Assembly (NCBI GenBank): GCA_035635555.1
Contig: DASQAT010000016.1
Span: 1-64,000, forward strand
Reading direction: 5' to 3'
Length of the DNA stretch: 64,000 bases
From: Candidatus Dormiibacterota bacterium
GTDB lineage: Bacteria > Acidobacteriota > Polarisedimenticolia > Gp22-AA2
The number at the start of each line of letters is the position of its first letter. The first letter of the stretch is position 1. The notes under the pieces are model-generated. The model ran no database searches, was not told where the DNA came from, and saw only the letters and a list, made by a program, of their open reading frames with translations. Both the position numbers and the translations under genes were made by a program. Below are positions 50,559-58,920 of the stretch, piece after piece.

Positions 50559-51456
50559 TCGGTTCGCGCCGATCCGGGCGGAGCGCCATGGGGACGAGGC
50601 GGTGGCCATCGGCGCTTCGCAGGACTTCGACCCGGTCGGTGGGATCTCGCGCGGCGTCTACTGGGTGATCCGCTCGCACGACGGCGGCCGGACGTGGGGC
50701 ACGCCGATCTACACGGGGCTGCGCATCCAGTCCCCCTACGTGGTAAGGCGTCTGTCGAACGCTCCCCTCCTGGCCGACGACCATCTTCAAGTCGAGGTGA
50801 AGGTCGAGGAGCTGGACGCGTCCTCCATCACCTTCCCGCCCATCGGCCTGCGTGCGAAGCGCGTGCAGGACGGGCTGCTGCTGCAGATTCCCTTCGCGGA
50901 GCTCGAGCGCGACAGCGACGCCGACGGCCTGACCGACCTCGCCGAAGAGAGGCTCGTCACCGACCCGCTGAATCCCGACACCGACGCGGACGGCCTGCTC
51001 GACGGGAACGATTCGCTCCCTCAAGTGATCTGGACCGCGGTGATGGACGACCGCGCCAGGGCGCTCGGCGCCGTCCTCAACCGGATCTCCGGCATGAAGT
51101 CGATGGCCATCATCCACGAGATCCCGGCGCCCGGAGACACGCTGGACGACCTCATGGCCCGCGCGCGGCGGGCCACGCTGACCGACGAGCGGACGACCTT
51201 CCTGGTCGCCGACCGGCGGGACTTCCGCTCGCTCGTCACCTCGATGCGCGCGGTCGTCCTGATCGCCGACGAGCTCGCCCTGGCCGAGAAGAAGTTCGGC
51301 CCGATCTTCGCCTGCCGCCTTCCCCTGTTCGTCCTCGACCACGAGCAGCGCCGCGGCTTCGTCGTCTGGGACGCCTCCTGGGTCGGCGGCTCGCTGCGGC
51401 TGCGCCGCACGGGCTCGGAGTGGGAGCTCGAGACGGTGGGCGACTGGATCACCTAG
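50542..51456 (+). CDS. Thrombospondin-type-3-like repeat protein, probably 5'-truncated
   Basis: 304 residues from a GTG that overlaps the end of the HNH gene; the true N terminus is probably lost. An Asp-box-like SHDGGRTWGTP is followed by a beta-rich part and DSDADGLTDLAEERLVTDPLNPDTDADGLLDGND, a Ca-binding thrombospondin type 3-like repeat. The C-terminal about 140 residues are unknown. Such repeats belong to secreted proteins, yet no signal peptide is present here. The sharp change from low-GC HNH gene to GC-rich sequence with chromosome-like content suggests that the island inserted into this gene and removed its 5' part. Confidence 0.5.
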   Translation: MPEQRSRFAPIRAERHGDEAVAIGASQDFDPVGGISRGVYWVIRSHDGGRTWGTPIYTGLRIQSPYVVRRLSNAPLLADDHLQVEVKVEELDASSITFPPIGLRAKRVQDGLLLQIPFAELERDSDADGLTDLAEERLVTDPLNPDTDADGLLDGNDSLPQVIWTAVMDDRARALGAVLNRISGMKSMAIIHEIPAPGDTLDDLMARARRATLTDERTTFLVADRRDFRSLVTSMRAVVLIADELALAEKKFGPIFACRLPLFVLDHEQRRGFVVWDASWVGGSLRLRRTGSEWELETVGDWIT

Positions 51457-51584
51457 AGACAGCCGCCCTCATTCGCGGCGCTGCGCCAGGTGAGTCGATT
51501 CCGCTCCTTGAGCGACCGTCGTGTGGAGTAAGCCATCGCTTCGAGGTGCCCGGCCGCACGGGCGTCGCGAAGCGGCCAAGTCTA

Positions 51585-51620
51585 GTTCCTTTCACTCCCT
51601 CTGTTCCTTTCACTCCCTCT
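51585..51620 (+). repeat. Tandem 18-bp repeat, two perfect copies
   Basis: GTTCCTTTCACTCCCTCT occurs at 51585-51602 and 51603-51620, just before the -35 box of the Phd/PIN operon. A short match to the dispersed repeat core (AGCGGCCAAG then GTTCCT) begins about 15 bp upstream. Confidence 0.6.
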
Positions 51621-51655
51621 TGACCTCGTGACCAGATGTGACTATCTTGTGGTCA
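51620..51655 (+). promoter_or_regulatory. Promoter and operator of Phd/PIN operon
   Basis: TTGACC (51620-51625) and TATCTT (51643-51648), 17-nt spacer. The ATG at 51655 is 6 nt past the -10 box with no ribosome-binding site, so the transcript should be leaderless. TGACCA (51629-51634) and TGGTCA (51650-51655) form an inverted repeat flanking the -10, a natural antitoxin operator. Confidence 0.6.
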
Positions 51656-51918
51656 TGAAGAAGGTCAAGATTGCCGCCCTCAAGGCGCGCCTGAGCGAGC
51701 ACTTGCGCCAAGTCCGGCGCGGCGAGACCTACACGGTAATGGATCGCGAGACTCCCGTCGCGCGACTGCTGCCCTACGGCGCCGAGTCCGAGCCGCTGAG
51801 GGTCCGCAAGCCCTTGCGGCATGTTCCCACGCTTCAGGACGTCCGGCTGCCTCCCCCGCTGAAGCTCGACGTCGACGCCGTTGCTCTCCTCCTCGAGGAA
51901 AGACAGGTCGATCGTTGA
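51655..51918 (+). CDS. Phd/YefM-family antitoxin
   Basis: 87 residues. MKKVKIAALKARLSEHLRQVRRGETYTVMDRETPVARLLPY is the Phd/YefM DNA-binding domain, and the C-terminal part (VPTLQDVRLPPPLKLDVDAVALLLEERQ) is the toxin-neutralising tail. The chosen ATG 51655 fits the domain start and the leaderless promoter. Its TGA overlaps the TTG start of the PIN gene, the same TTGA junction seen in the pair at 6.7-7.5 kb. Confidence 0.85.
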   Translation: MKKVKIAALKARLSEHLRQVRRGETYTVMDRETPVARLLPYGAESEPLRVRKPLRHVPTLQDVRLPPPLKLDVDAVALLLEERQVDR

Positions 51919-52331
51919 TCGCCTACCTCGACTCGTCCGTGCTCCTGCGGGTCGTGCTGGGGCAGAAGGGCAAGTTCAAGGAATGGCGTGGCATCCGCGA
52001 AGGTGTCGCCAGCGCCCTCGTGGAGGTCGAGTGTCTGCGGACTCTCGATCGTCTCCGTCTGCGCGGTGCGATCTCCGACCACGAGCTGTCGAGGCGTCGC
52101 GAGGCGGTGTACCGGCTGCTCGAGGAGATCGAGGTCGTCGAGGCCACGCGCCCCATCCTGGCGCGGGCTTCATTACCCCTCCCCACGCCGATCGGGACGC
52201 TCGACGCCATCCACCTCGCCACGGCGATGCTGTGGCGTGAATCCTCCACCTCCGACCTGACGTTCGCAACGCATGACTCCGCGCTCGGCATCGCGGCGCG
52301 CGCCAGCGTCTTCAGAGTCGTGGGCACCTGA
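51915..52331 (+). CDS. PIN-domain toxin (VapC-like)
   Basis: 138 residues, starting at TTG 51915. AYLDSSVLLRVVLG holds the first Asp, VEVECLRTLDRLRLRG the Glu, and GTLDAIHLATAMLWR with FATHDSALGIAA the later Asp residues, so the four-acid PIN site looks complete. It should be a Mg-dependent RNase held by the Phd-type antitoxin. The TTG start within the antitoxin stop should lower toxin synthesis relative to antitoxin. Confidence 0.87.
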   Translation: MIAYLDSSVLLRVVLGQKGKFKEWRGIREGVASALVEVECLRTLDRLRLRGAISDHELSRRREAVYRLLEEIEVVEATRPILARASLPLPTPIGTLDAIHLATAMLWRESSTSDLTFATHDSALGIAARASVFRVVGT

Positions 52332-52348
52332 ACGGAGCCCGCGCGACC

Positions 52349-55231
52349 GTGAGAGCAGGAATCCCTCTACTCAAGGGCGTCGCGACGTTCGTTCTGATGC
52401 TGTTCCTGGCGTACGGGACGGCCGAGCCGACGTGGATCGAGCAGGCGCAGGACGAGATGACGTGCACGATCGTTGCCACGGATGCGGAGCGTGCCGAGTT
52501 GGGGGCCGCGCTCATCCCGCGCCGGGCCGCGAGTGCTGTGGTGGCCTCCTACTTCCGCAACCCTCCAAAGGACGCGCACCAGGCGAAACTCCGGTACCTG
52601 ACTTCGCTTGCGGCTCTGGCCTGGTCCGCCGACCGGACGAACGACCAGGCCCTTCGCACCCAGCTCTACCTGACGATCGGCATCTCGGCGCAGTCCGACC
52701 CGGATGCGCAGGGGCGTCTCCTCAGGCAGATCAGTCTGTGCGCGCGCACGTGGCTCATCAGCTCGGCGATCGAGAGCGGTGACCCGGCGGATGCCGTTCG
52801 TCTTGCCGATGACCTCGCTGCTCGTTATCGCGCCTCGCCAGCCGAAGCGTCGGTGGAAGACTGGCCTGTTATTCTTGCGATGCGCGAGCTGTCTCACGGT
52901 CCAGACACGGCTGCGGGGATCGACCATCTCATCGCCGTCGTCGCCGAGCGGGCGAAGGCGCTGGAGCCGGTCGACGGCGATCGGGCCAGCCGGCTCTACA
53001 GCGCGGCGGCCCGGGGGCTCCTCGTGCTCGGTAAGCCGGACCAGGCGAACGGTGCCGGAGCGCTTTCCATAAAGATCGCCGGCCCCGACGCAAAGCGTGA
53101 GGCGGCGTGGCGGGTCTATCCGGCCCTGTACGACGGTCTGGAGAAGCTGAGCGGTCGATCCGAGGCGGCCTCTCTGACCAAGGCCTTCCTCGAGCTCTAC
53201 CCCCTGCCCTCGACGTTCATCGATACCGAAAACGAGTTTGCGGTGCGGCTGAGGCTCGCCTTTCGCGCGACGGGCGAGGGCCATCACGACGAGGCGACGC
53301 GACAATCGATCGCCGCGCGGGCTGCGGCGCTCGACGAGAAGCCGGTCCGGCACTCTATCCCGTTTCTGCGCCAGGCACTGGTGGAGTTCGACCGGCAGGA
53401 TGACGATATCCCGGATCCGGTGAGTGGAAAGACGGGGACGCAGAGCTTCGATATCGTCGTTGCGAAGAGCCCCGCTATCGCGAAACGCTGGTACACGGGC
53501 ACCTACCGCGGGCTCTACGACGAGGTGCTCGCGCAGGCGCAGAACATGTTCGTGTCCGACGCGCGTGAGCAGATCGTCGCGGCCGACAAGATCGACGGGC
53601 TGCTGGCCAATTACGCGCGTCTCTACCAGGCACTGCCCGAGTTCCGAGGCGAGATCCAGGATCGCAGCTTCCGGTTGACGCAGCTGCGGTCATACGGTCG
53701 CCTGACCCTGGCGACCGTCTCGGCCGCGCTGCAGACGGCGGCGATCGATCCCAAGCAACGCTTCGACGTGGAGAGGTTCTTCACGATGTCGACGCAGAAC
53801 TCGGTCTGGCTCCGAAACATCTGGAACCAGCATCTGGCGGTGGCGCCCGGATCTCTGCCCAAGAACGAGGATATCTGGCACGCCTTCTTTGCCATGGATG
53901 TGTTCTTCAACGAGACGACTCAGGCCTTCGGTCAGTACGTGGCCTTCGTGCGTCGCGAAGCGCCCGCGCTCGACCTGTTGATCACCCCGCGGCCCATGGC
54001 GCTTCGAGAGTTTCAACAGCTGCTGCGTCCAGGAGAGGCGCTGATCGCGACATTGGTGGCGAAGGATGGTCTCTACGTCTGGGGACTGACTCGGAACACG
54101 TCGGCGATGAAGCGACAGCCGATCCGACCCGCCGAGGTGCGGCACCTCGTTCACGATCTGCGCCAGAGTCTCGTCGGGCAAGGCTCAGGCGGTCAGATCA
54201 AGGTCCCTCCGTTCGACGCCGCGGCCGCTTACGAGCTGTACAGGCTCACCTTCGGGTCGATGCCGGAGGTCCTCAAAGGCGCCACCCACGTCCTGTGGTA
54301 CGGTCATGACTCGCTCGCCTCCGTCCCGCCGGCCATACTCGTGACGGAGAAGCCGAGTCTCGCGCGCATGACGACCGCCCGCCAATTCACCCAGACGCGA
54401 TTTGTCGCGGATCTCTTCCCTGTCTCAGTTCTCGCGGACTTGTCCCTCTTGCGTCTGCATCGGCAAGCGCGGCCGCAGGGAATTCAATCGAAGGCATTCC
54501 TCGGGCTGGGGGCCCCGATGTTGTCGAAGGACGAGGAGCGGGAGGCCGCCGGCGGGCGCGTGTTCGATTTCTCCGGAGGGAATAACGGTAAGTCGCTGGC
54601 CGATCTGTCGACTCTCCCGGATGCGGCCGATGAGCTGCGCTCTCTGGCCACGACGCTGGGGGAAAGCCGCTCCACGATCTGGCTCGGGGCGGAGGCCAGC
54701 TTTCAGCATCTGAGGGACGCACGACCCTCGGACTACCAGATCATCGCGTTCGCGACGCACGGGTTCACCTCGACCGAGGTCCAGGGTGTCGACGAACCGA
54801 CCCTGTTGCTCGCCCCACCGCCCGGGGCGAAGGACCCGCGCGAGGGACTCTTGACATCGCGACAGATCGCGGCCATGAAGCTCGACGCGGACCTCGTCAT
54901 CCTGTCGGCGTGCAATTCGGCGACCAGCGACGGCCGCCCGAGCGCCGAGGCGTTCACGGGTCTCTCGCAGGCCTTCTTCACCGCCGGAGCGCGTGCGCTG
55001 ATGGTGAGTCACTGGCCAGTGGCAACCGGCGCGGCCGCGGACCTGAGCGTAGGCCTGGCCCAGGGCCTCAAGCAGGATCGTCTTCCGCTCGCCCTGAGTC
55101 TGCAACGGGCCATCGCGAAGGTGAGGCAGCAGGGGCAGGACGACGATCTGCAGGCGCACCCGTTCTACTGGGGCCCCTTCGTCATCGTTGGCGACGGCGC
55201 TGTCGGTGTGTCGCTGCTCGACAACAAATAA
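52349..55231 (+). CDS. CHAT-domain caspase-like protease with helical (TPR-like) N-terminal region
   Basis: 960 residues from GTG 52349. A hydrophobic N-terminal segment (about 7-20) may be a signal peptide or anchor. About 550 residues of TPR-like helices follow, then the CHAT domain from about residue 650. Catalytic His804 lies in AFATHGFTS and Cys855 in VILSACNS, with AFFTAGARALMVSHWPV and HPFYWGPFVIVG at the end, all typical. CHAT proteases cleave partner proteins after activation, as in gasdermin and Craspase systems. No gasdermin or type III-E component is near; the convergent FecR-like and CHASE2 genes are the likely partners. Confidence 0.87.
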   Translation: MRAGIPLLKGVATFVLMLFLAYGTAEPTWIEQAQDEMTCTIVATDAERAELGAALIPRRAASAVVASYFRNPPKDAHQAKLRYLTSLAALAWSADRTNDQALRTQLYLTIGISAQSDPDAQGRLLRQISLCARTWLISSAIESGDPADAVRLADDLAARYRASPAEASVEDWPVILAMRELSHGPDTAAGIDHLIAVVAERAKALEPVDGDRASRLYSAAARGLLVLGKPDQANGAGALSIKIAGPDAKREAAWRVYPALYDGLEKLSGRSEAASLTKAFLELYPLPSTFIDTENEFAVRLRLAFRATGEGHHDEATRQSIAARAAALDEKPVRHSIPFLRQALVEFDRQDDDIPDPVSGKTGTQSFDIVVAKSPAIAKRWYTGTYRGLYDEVLAQAQNMFVSDAREQIVAADKIDGLLANYARLYQALPEFRGEIQDRSFRLTQLRSYGRLTLATVSAALQTAAIDPKQRFDVERFFTMSTQNSVWLRNIWNQHLAVAPGSLPKNEDIWHAFFAMDVFFNETTQAFGQYVAFVRREAPALDLLITPRPMALREFQQLLRPGEALIATLVAKDGLYVWGLTRNTSAMKRQPIRPAEVRHLVHDLRQSLVGQGSGGQIKVPPFDAAAAYELYRLTFGSMPEVLKGATHVLWYGHDSLASVPPAILVTEKPSLARMTTARQFTQTRFVADLFPVSVLADLSLLRLHRQARPQGIQSKAFLGLGAPMLSKDEEREAAGGRVFDFSGGNNGKSLADLSTLPDAADELRSLATTLGESRSTIWLGAEASFQHLRDARPSDYQIIAFATHGFTSTEVQGVDEPTLLLAPPPGAKDPREGLLTSRQIAAMKLDADLVILSACNSATSDGRPSAEAFTGLSQAFFTAGARALMVSHWPVATGAAADLSVGLAQGLKQDRLPLALSLQRAIAKVRQQGQDDDLQAHPFYWGPFVIVGDGAVGVSLLDNK

Positions 55232-56088
55232 TCGGCGAGCCGGGCGGCGATTTTGTCCTTCCTGGCGAAGAGCGGGCGCAGGGTTTTTACGCTCTCGAGC
55301 CGCCACGCGCCCCCCTCTAGTTCCGACAGCCACACCGACCGGGCGATCACGTCCGCCGAGGTCCGGTCGGCCGCCAGCTCGCCCGGCACGGTCGGGCCGG
55401 CGGCGACGACCTCGAGGGCGTATGTCGCGCTGGTCCCGAAGCCATCCTGGATGCGCAGCGTGTAGGCGCCCGGCTCGAGGTTCAGCTCCCTGAACGTCTG
55501 CTGCCGTTTCGTCAAGCCTTCGGCGTGGCCGGCGACCGCCGCCCCGGACGAAAGCGAAACGGAGTAGGGGGGACACCCACCGAACCAACCGATCGCCAGA
55601 GTCTGGGTCCCTGCGCTGACTCGCGAATGCTCCCGCAGGATCGGAACCCGGATCGGTGCGCTCGCCTGCTTTGAATCGCAGTCTTCCGGCCCCCGCGAGA
55701 CGGCGCTCGCCGCGATGTCGGCCTGTTTTCCGAGCAGTCCCGCGAGGCTGTGCAGGTAGAGCACTATGGCCCCCGGTCGTTGGCCCTCCGGCACGCGCCA
55801 CTCCCCCGGCCCTTCGATTTCCTTTTGCGTCCCGTCCCACAGCTGAATCGTCACATGGCCGGCGACGCGCAGCTTCAGGAGGTCGTTCGCCTGCACGACC
55901 GTGCCCAGCCGGATCGGCGTCTCCGTGGTCGAACCCCGGTGGATGATCACGTGCGACGCGCGCGATGGCGCGTAGTCGACCACCAGACCGGCATCGGATC
56001 CTGCCGGGGCGGCGGCGGTCGAGGTCGGGACGCTGCAGACGATCGCCGCGGTGACGATGGACGAGAAGATGCTCTGGATGACGTTCAT
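55165..56088 (-). CDS. Secreted FecR-like/beta-rich protein
   Basis: 307 residues from ATG 56088. The signal peptide is MNVIQSIFSSIVTAAIVCSVPTSTAA. A beta-rich stretch (LGTVVQANDLLKLRVAGHVTIQLWDGTQKEIEGPGEW) resembles the FecR-type domain, which is common next to CHASE2 and CHAT proteins. A later segment (LEPGAYTLRIQDGFGTSATYALEV) looks Ig-like. It overlaps the CHASE2 gene by 4 nt (ATGA) and its 3' end overlaps the convergent CHAT gene by 67 nt, which could allow antisense effects. Family assignment is tentative. Confidence 0.6.
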   Translation of the reverse strand: MNVIQSIFSSIVTAAIVCSVPTSTAAAPAGSDAGLVVDYAPSRASHVIIHRGSTTETPIRLGTVVQANDLLKLRVAGHVTIQLWDGTQKEIEGPGEWRVPEGQRPGAIVLYLHSLAGLLGKQADIAASAVSRGPEDCDSKQASAPIRVPILREHSRVSAGTQTLAIGWFGGCPPYSVSLSSGAAVAGHAEGLTKRQQTFRELNLEPGAYTLRIQDGFGTSATYALEVVAAGPTVPGELAADRTSADVIARSVWLSELEGGAWRLESVKTLRPLFARKDKIAARLADYLLSSSDTPTAPSPTMTKGPQ

Positions 56089-57473
56089 CGGCCCCGTTCC
56101 ATTGCCTTCTTGCAGCACGCGCGCAGATGATCCGACAGAAATATCACGCATGACCAGTGTTTCCCCTCATCGTCACCGGCGGCGCACAGGACGCGCGTGA
56201 TGACGATCACCGGCTCGTACATGACGAACAGCCAGATCGCGGACTCGATCGATCCGAACACCTCGTATCGGCCATATCCGCCGACCATGATCAGGATCCA
56301 TCCAACGATCGTGAGCAAGGCCAGCAGGAAGGCCCAGAAAGAACGGAAGGTGTGGAATAGGAGCACGAATCCCCAGAACACCAGGAACACAAAAAGGCGG
56401 TGCACCCATTCGCCCGTCTCCGCCTGGGTCAACAGTATCGGCGCGAACCGCGCAGTATGCGCGAGGAGCTCCATGCCAGGCAGGTATCCCAGGGCTGTCC
56501 GCCAATAGTCGCCCGATCCGGAATGTGAGGCGCCGATTATGACGACTTGACCCTCGAGCGCGAAATATCCCCCTCCCTCCACGGCGTAGGAGGAGTTGAG
56601 AATTTGTCGAGCCGGGATGACCCGCGGCGTGCCGGTATCGGATATCACGCGCGCCTGGCCGATGATTCTTGGGCCGAGCACGACGAGGTGTTCAGGGGAG
56701 GATTGCGTCTCCAGCCCGCAGTCGCCACGGTGCGCAAGCAACCGAGGCCGTTGGGCTGCGCCGGGAGTTTGTGGCAGCATCGCGAGAATCCGCAAGGGTA
56801 CGGCGGGGATCGTCACCGTGCCGGAGCCTGTGCACGCCTCCCACGATTCCCGCCAGCGGCGCACGGTACCGTCCTCGTCCGTCAGGTAGAGCGCGTGCCC
56901 CCACGAAATGCGCGGGTTGGCCGCGACGGCATCGTCGTACGGCGTGGGATCCATCTTGACCCGCAAGCGGACGGCATCGCCGGGGTCGGGTTCGACGTGC
57001 ATCCCACGGACCAGGATGAGCGGCGCCGTCCCGCGATAGCTCTTGAGATACGCCTCGAGGCCCCGGTCGCTGCCCATACAGCTCAGGTCGATGTCGACGA
57101 CGATGGCGGCGGGATGGCGTGCGGCGACGGACTGCACCAGGTCTCGGAGACGATCGCGCGGTGTGATGCAGGGCCGCCCCCAGGACGCGTAAAGAGCCTC
57201 GTCGATGTCAACGAGGGTCAGCGGCACGTCGCCGCCGTGACGCGGTATGATCCGGAGCGCGCTGCTGCCGCTCGCAAGTACCGCGTCCAGCGACACCGGC
57301 ACCTCCGCCCGCAGTAATTCAAGGACACGCCGCAGGACGAGGAAGGAGTCCCCAAAGATAATGTAAAGGATCGAAAACACCGCGGCGATCAGGAGGGGCC
57401 TGTTGAGCGTCTTCGCGAGCGCCGACAATCGCCCCTTCCAAGTCCGGTGGAATGCTTGGCCCGCCCCGCTCAT
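56085..57473 (-). CDS. CHASE2-domain membrane sensor
   Basis: 462 residues. One N-terminal membrane helix (about 25-45) is followed by a large extracytoplasmic CHASE2 domain (VPLTLVDIDEALYASWGRP, AAIVVDIDLSC, FALEGQVVIIGASHSGSGDYWRTALGYLPGMELLAHTA) and three further helices (about 350-430). It ends with a short Cys-containing cytosolic tail and no kinase or cyclase output domain. CHASE2 senses unknown extracellular signals. With CHAT and FecR-like neighbours this looks like a sensory-proteolytic module. It overlaps the FecR-like gene by ATGA. Confidence 0.85.
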   Translation of the reverse strand: MSGAGQAFHRTWKGRLSALAKTLNRPLLIAAVFSILYIIFGDSFLVLRRVLELLRAEVPVSLDAVLASGSSALRIIPRHGGDVPLTLVDIDEALYASWGRPCITPRDRLRDLVQSVAARHPAAIVVDIDLSCMGSDRGLEAYLKSYRGTAPLILVRGMHVEPDPGDAVRLRVKMDPTPYDDAVAANPRISWGHALYLTDEDGTVRRWRESWEACTGSGTVTIPAVPLRILAMLPQTPGAAQRPRLLAHRGDCGLETQSSPEHLVVLGPRIIGQARVISDTGTPRVIPARQILNSSYAVEGGGYFALEGQVVIIGASHSGSGDYWRTALGYLPGMELLAHTARFAPILLTQAETGEWVHRLFVFLVFWGFVLLFHTFRSFWAFLLALLTIVGWILIMVGGYGRYEVFGSIESAIWLFVMYEPVIVITRVLCAAGDDEGKHWSCVIFLSDHLRACCKKAMERGR

Positions 57474-57485
57474 CGGTCTGGCAGC

Positions 57486-58718
57486 CTACTCTCCAACCGG
57501 AACATCCCGGAACACGAAGTTGAGCTGCCGCCCCCGGTAGCCTTGATCGGCAACAAGGTTCACCGTGCCGTGGTTGACCACCTTCGGCACTTTAGTAAAC
57601 ACGATCTGCCATTCCAGAGGAGAGCCCGGGCGGATATCCATGTTGCTCGCCGAACTCAGGGCTTTCGCCCCATGAGTCACGGCCGTGTACTGAGCGCCGG
57701 CAGAATCCGAAAACGACGACACCCGTCCGCCCCGGGAATACAGCGGATTCATCAAGATCGGTTCCACCGCACCGGTGCGGTTTTCCACGCGAAGCGCGCA
57801 CTCGATCGGGCCTTCACCCGAGCGAAGACACTTTTTCAGCACGATGTGGAACGGCCCATCCTCAGCCACGAGGCGCAACGCGGTTTCCGACCCATCCAAT
57901 TCACGCGTCTCGACCTGGTTGACCGCAGGCTCGGTTTGGCCCTCGAGAAAATGTGCGGCGATGGGCTCGTTGGCTGCAATCGGTGGCGGCGACGGCGCAC
58001 GGCCGCTCTGAGGTCGGACGTCATGACCTCGGGCGGCTCGAGACAAGAGCTCTTTCACCAATTCTCGATCAACCGGCCGTAGAGCCTCCTCCATCTGTGG
58101 GTGAAATCCCGGTCTGTCGAAGAAGTCGATGTCGCCGTTCGGCCATCGGTAGTACCACACCCGGGGCAGGCTGTTGCGCGGATCGAAGAATGTGTAATGC
58201 AGCGGATCCTTGATCCGGATCAGGTGCGGCACCGCGATCCTCGACCTGGACGACTGAATCCAGAGAACTTGTTCACGGCTGCACTTCGTGGCCTTCGTTC
58301 CGTAGGTCGGATCGACCATGGGTTCGTCGAAGACTTTGATCCCTTCCGGCGTGTTCACACAGTACTTGTCCGTCAAGTTATAGCGAGACGCCCACTCCAT
58401 CACACCAAAGTACGCAGCGACAGAAAGGACGATCGTTATCCCGGGCCAGCGCTTGTACAGGCCCAATGTCGGATAGAGGCCGCCGCGTAGCCAGAATTCC
58501 CATCCGAGACGGCCGACCGCCCAGAAAAATGGGATGGACCCGACGATGATGAGGGATGTTACGAGGTTTCGGCTCCACCCTGAGGCGTGAACGATATTGT
58601 CGACCACCTGCGTGATCGTGCTCACCACAAATCTCTCGCTCATGTGAGCTCGCCACGCCACGAACAAGACGATGGCCACAACGCACGCCGCAACGAGATA
58701 GGCTATCGATCTTTTCAT
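57486..58718 (-). CDS. Membrane protein of unknown function
   Basis: 410 residues from ATG 58718 (GGGAGGGAAC upstream). Hydrophobic helices lie at about 5-23, 45-70 and 85-107, followed by a soluble, mostly beta C-terminal part of about 280 residues with Cys residues. I do not recognise the family. The stop lies 12 nt before the CHASE2 start on the same strand, so it heads a three-gene leftward operon with the CHASE2 and FecR-like genes. A role in the same sensing module is likely. Confidence 0.6.
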   Translation of the reverse strand: MKRSIAYLVAACVVAIVLFVAWRAHMSERFVVSTITQVVDNIVHASGWSRNLVTSLIIVGSIPFFWAVGRLGWEFWLRGGLYPTLGLYKRWPGITIVLSVAAYFGVMEWASRYNLTDKYCVNTPEGIKVFDEPMVDPTYGTKATKCSREQVLWIQSSRSRIAVPHLIRIKDPLHYTFFDPRNSLPRVWYYRWPNGDIDFFDRPGFHPQMEEALRPVDRELVKELLSRAARGHDVRPQSGRAPSPPPIAANEPIAAHFLEGQTEPAVNQVETRELDGSETALRLVAEDGPFHIVLKKCLRSGEGPIECALRVENRTGAVEPILMNPLYSRGGRVSSFSDSAGAQYTAVTHGAKALSSASNMDIRPGSPLEWQIVFTKVPKVVNHGTVNLVADQGYRGRQLNFVFRDVPVGE

Positions 58719-58920
58719 TGTTCCCTCCCCCCCCACGCGGGAACGGCCGAGCTTGGAAACCTGCTGTGCTCACAGCGCTCTTCTTCGCCACCACGCATGC
58801 CGCGAGAATGCGCGCTGGGAGACGTCCGCCACTGTGTTTCCTGACAGGTGAAGAAGTGGCTGCATTCTACCAGGGACCGCGGACTCGCACAAGACTCGAG
58901 GAACGCCGAGGCGGCGTGGT

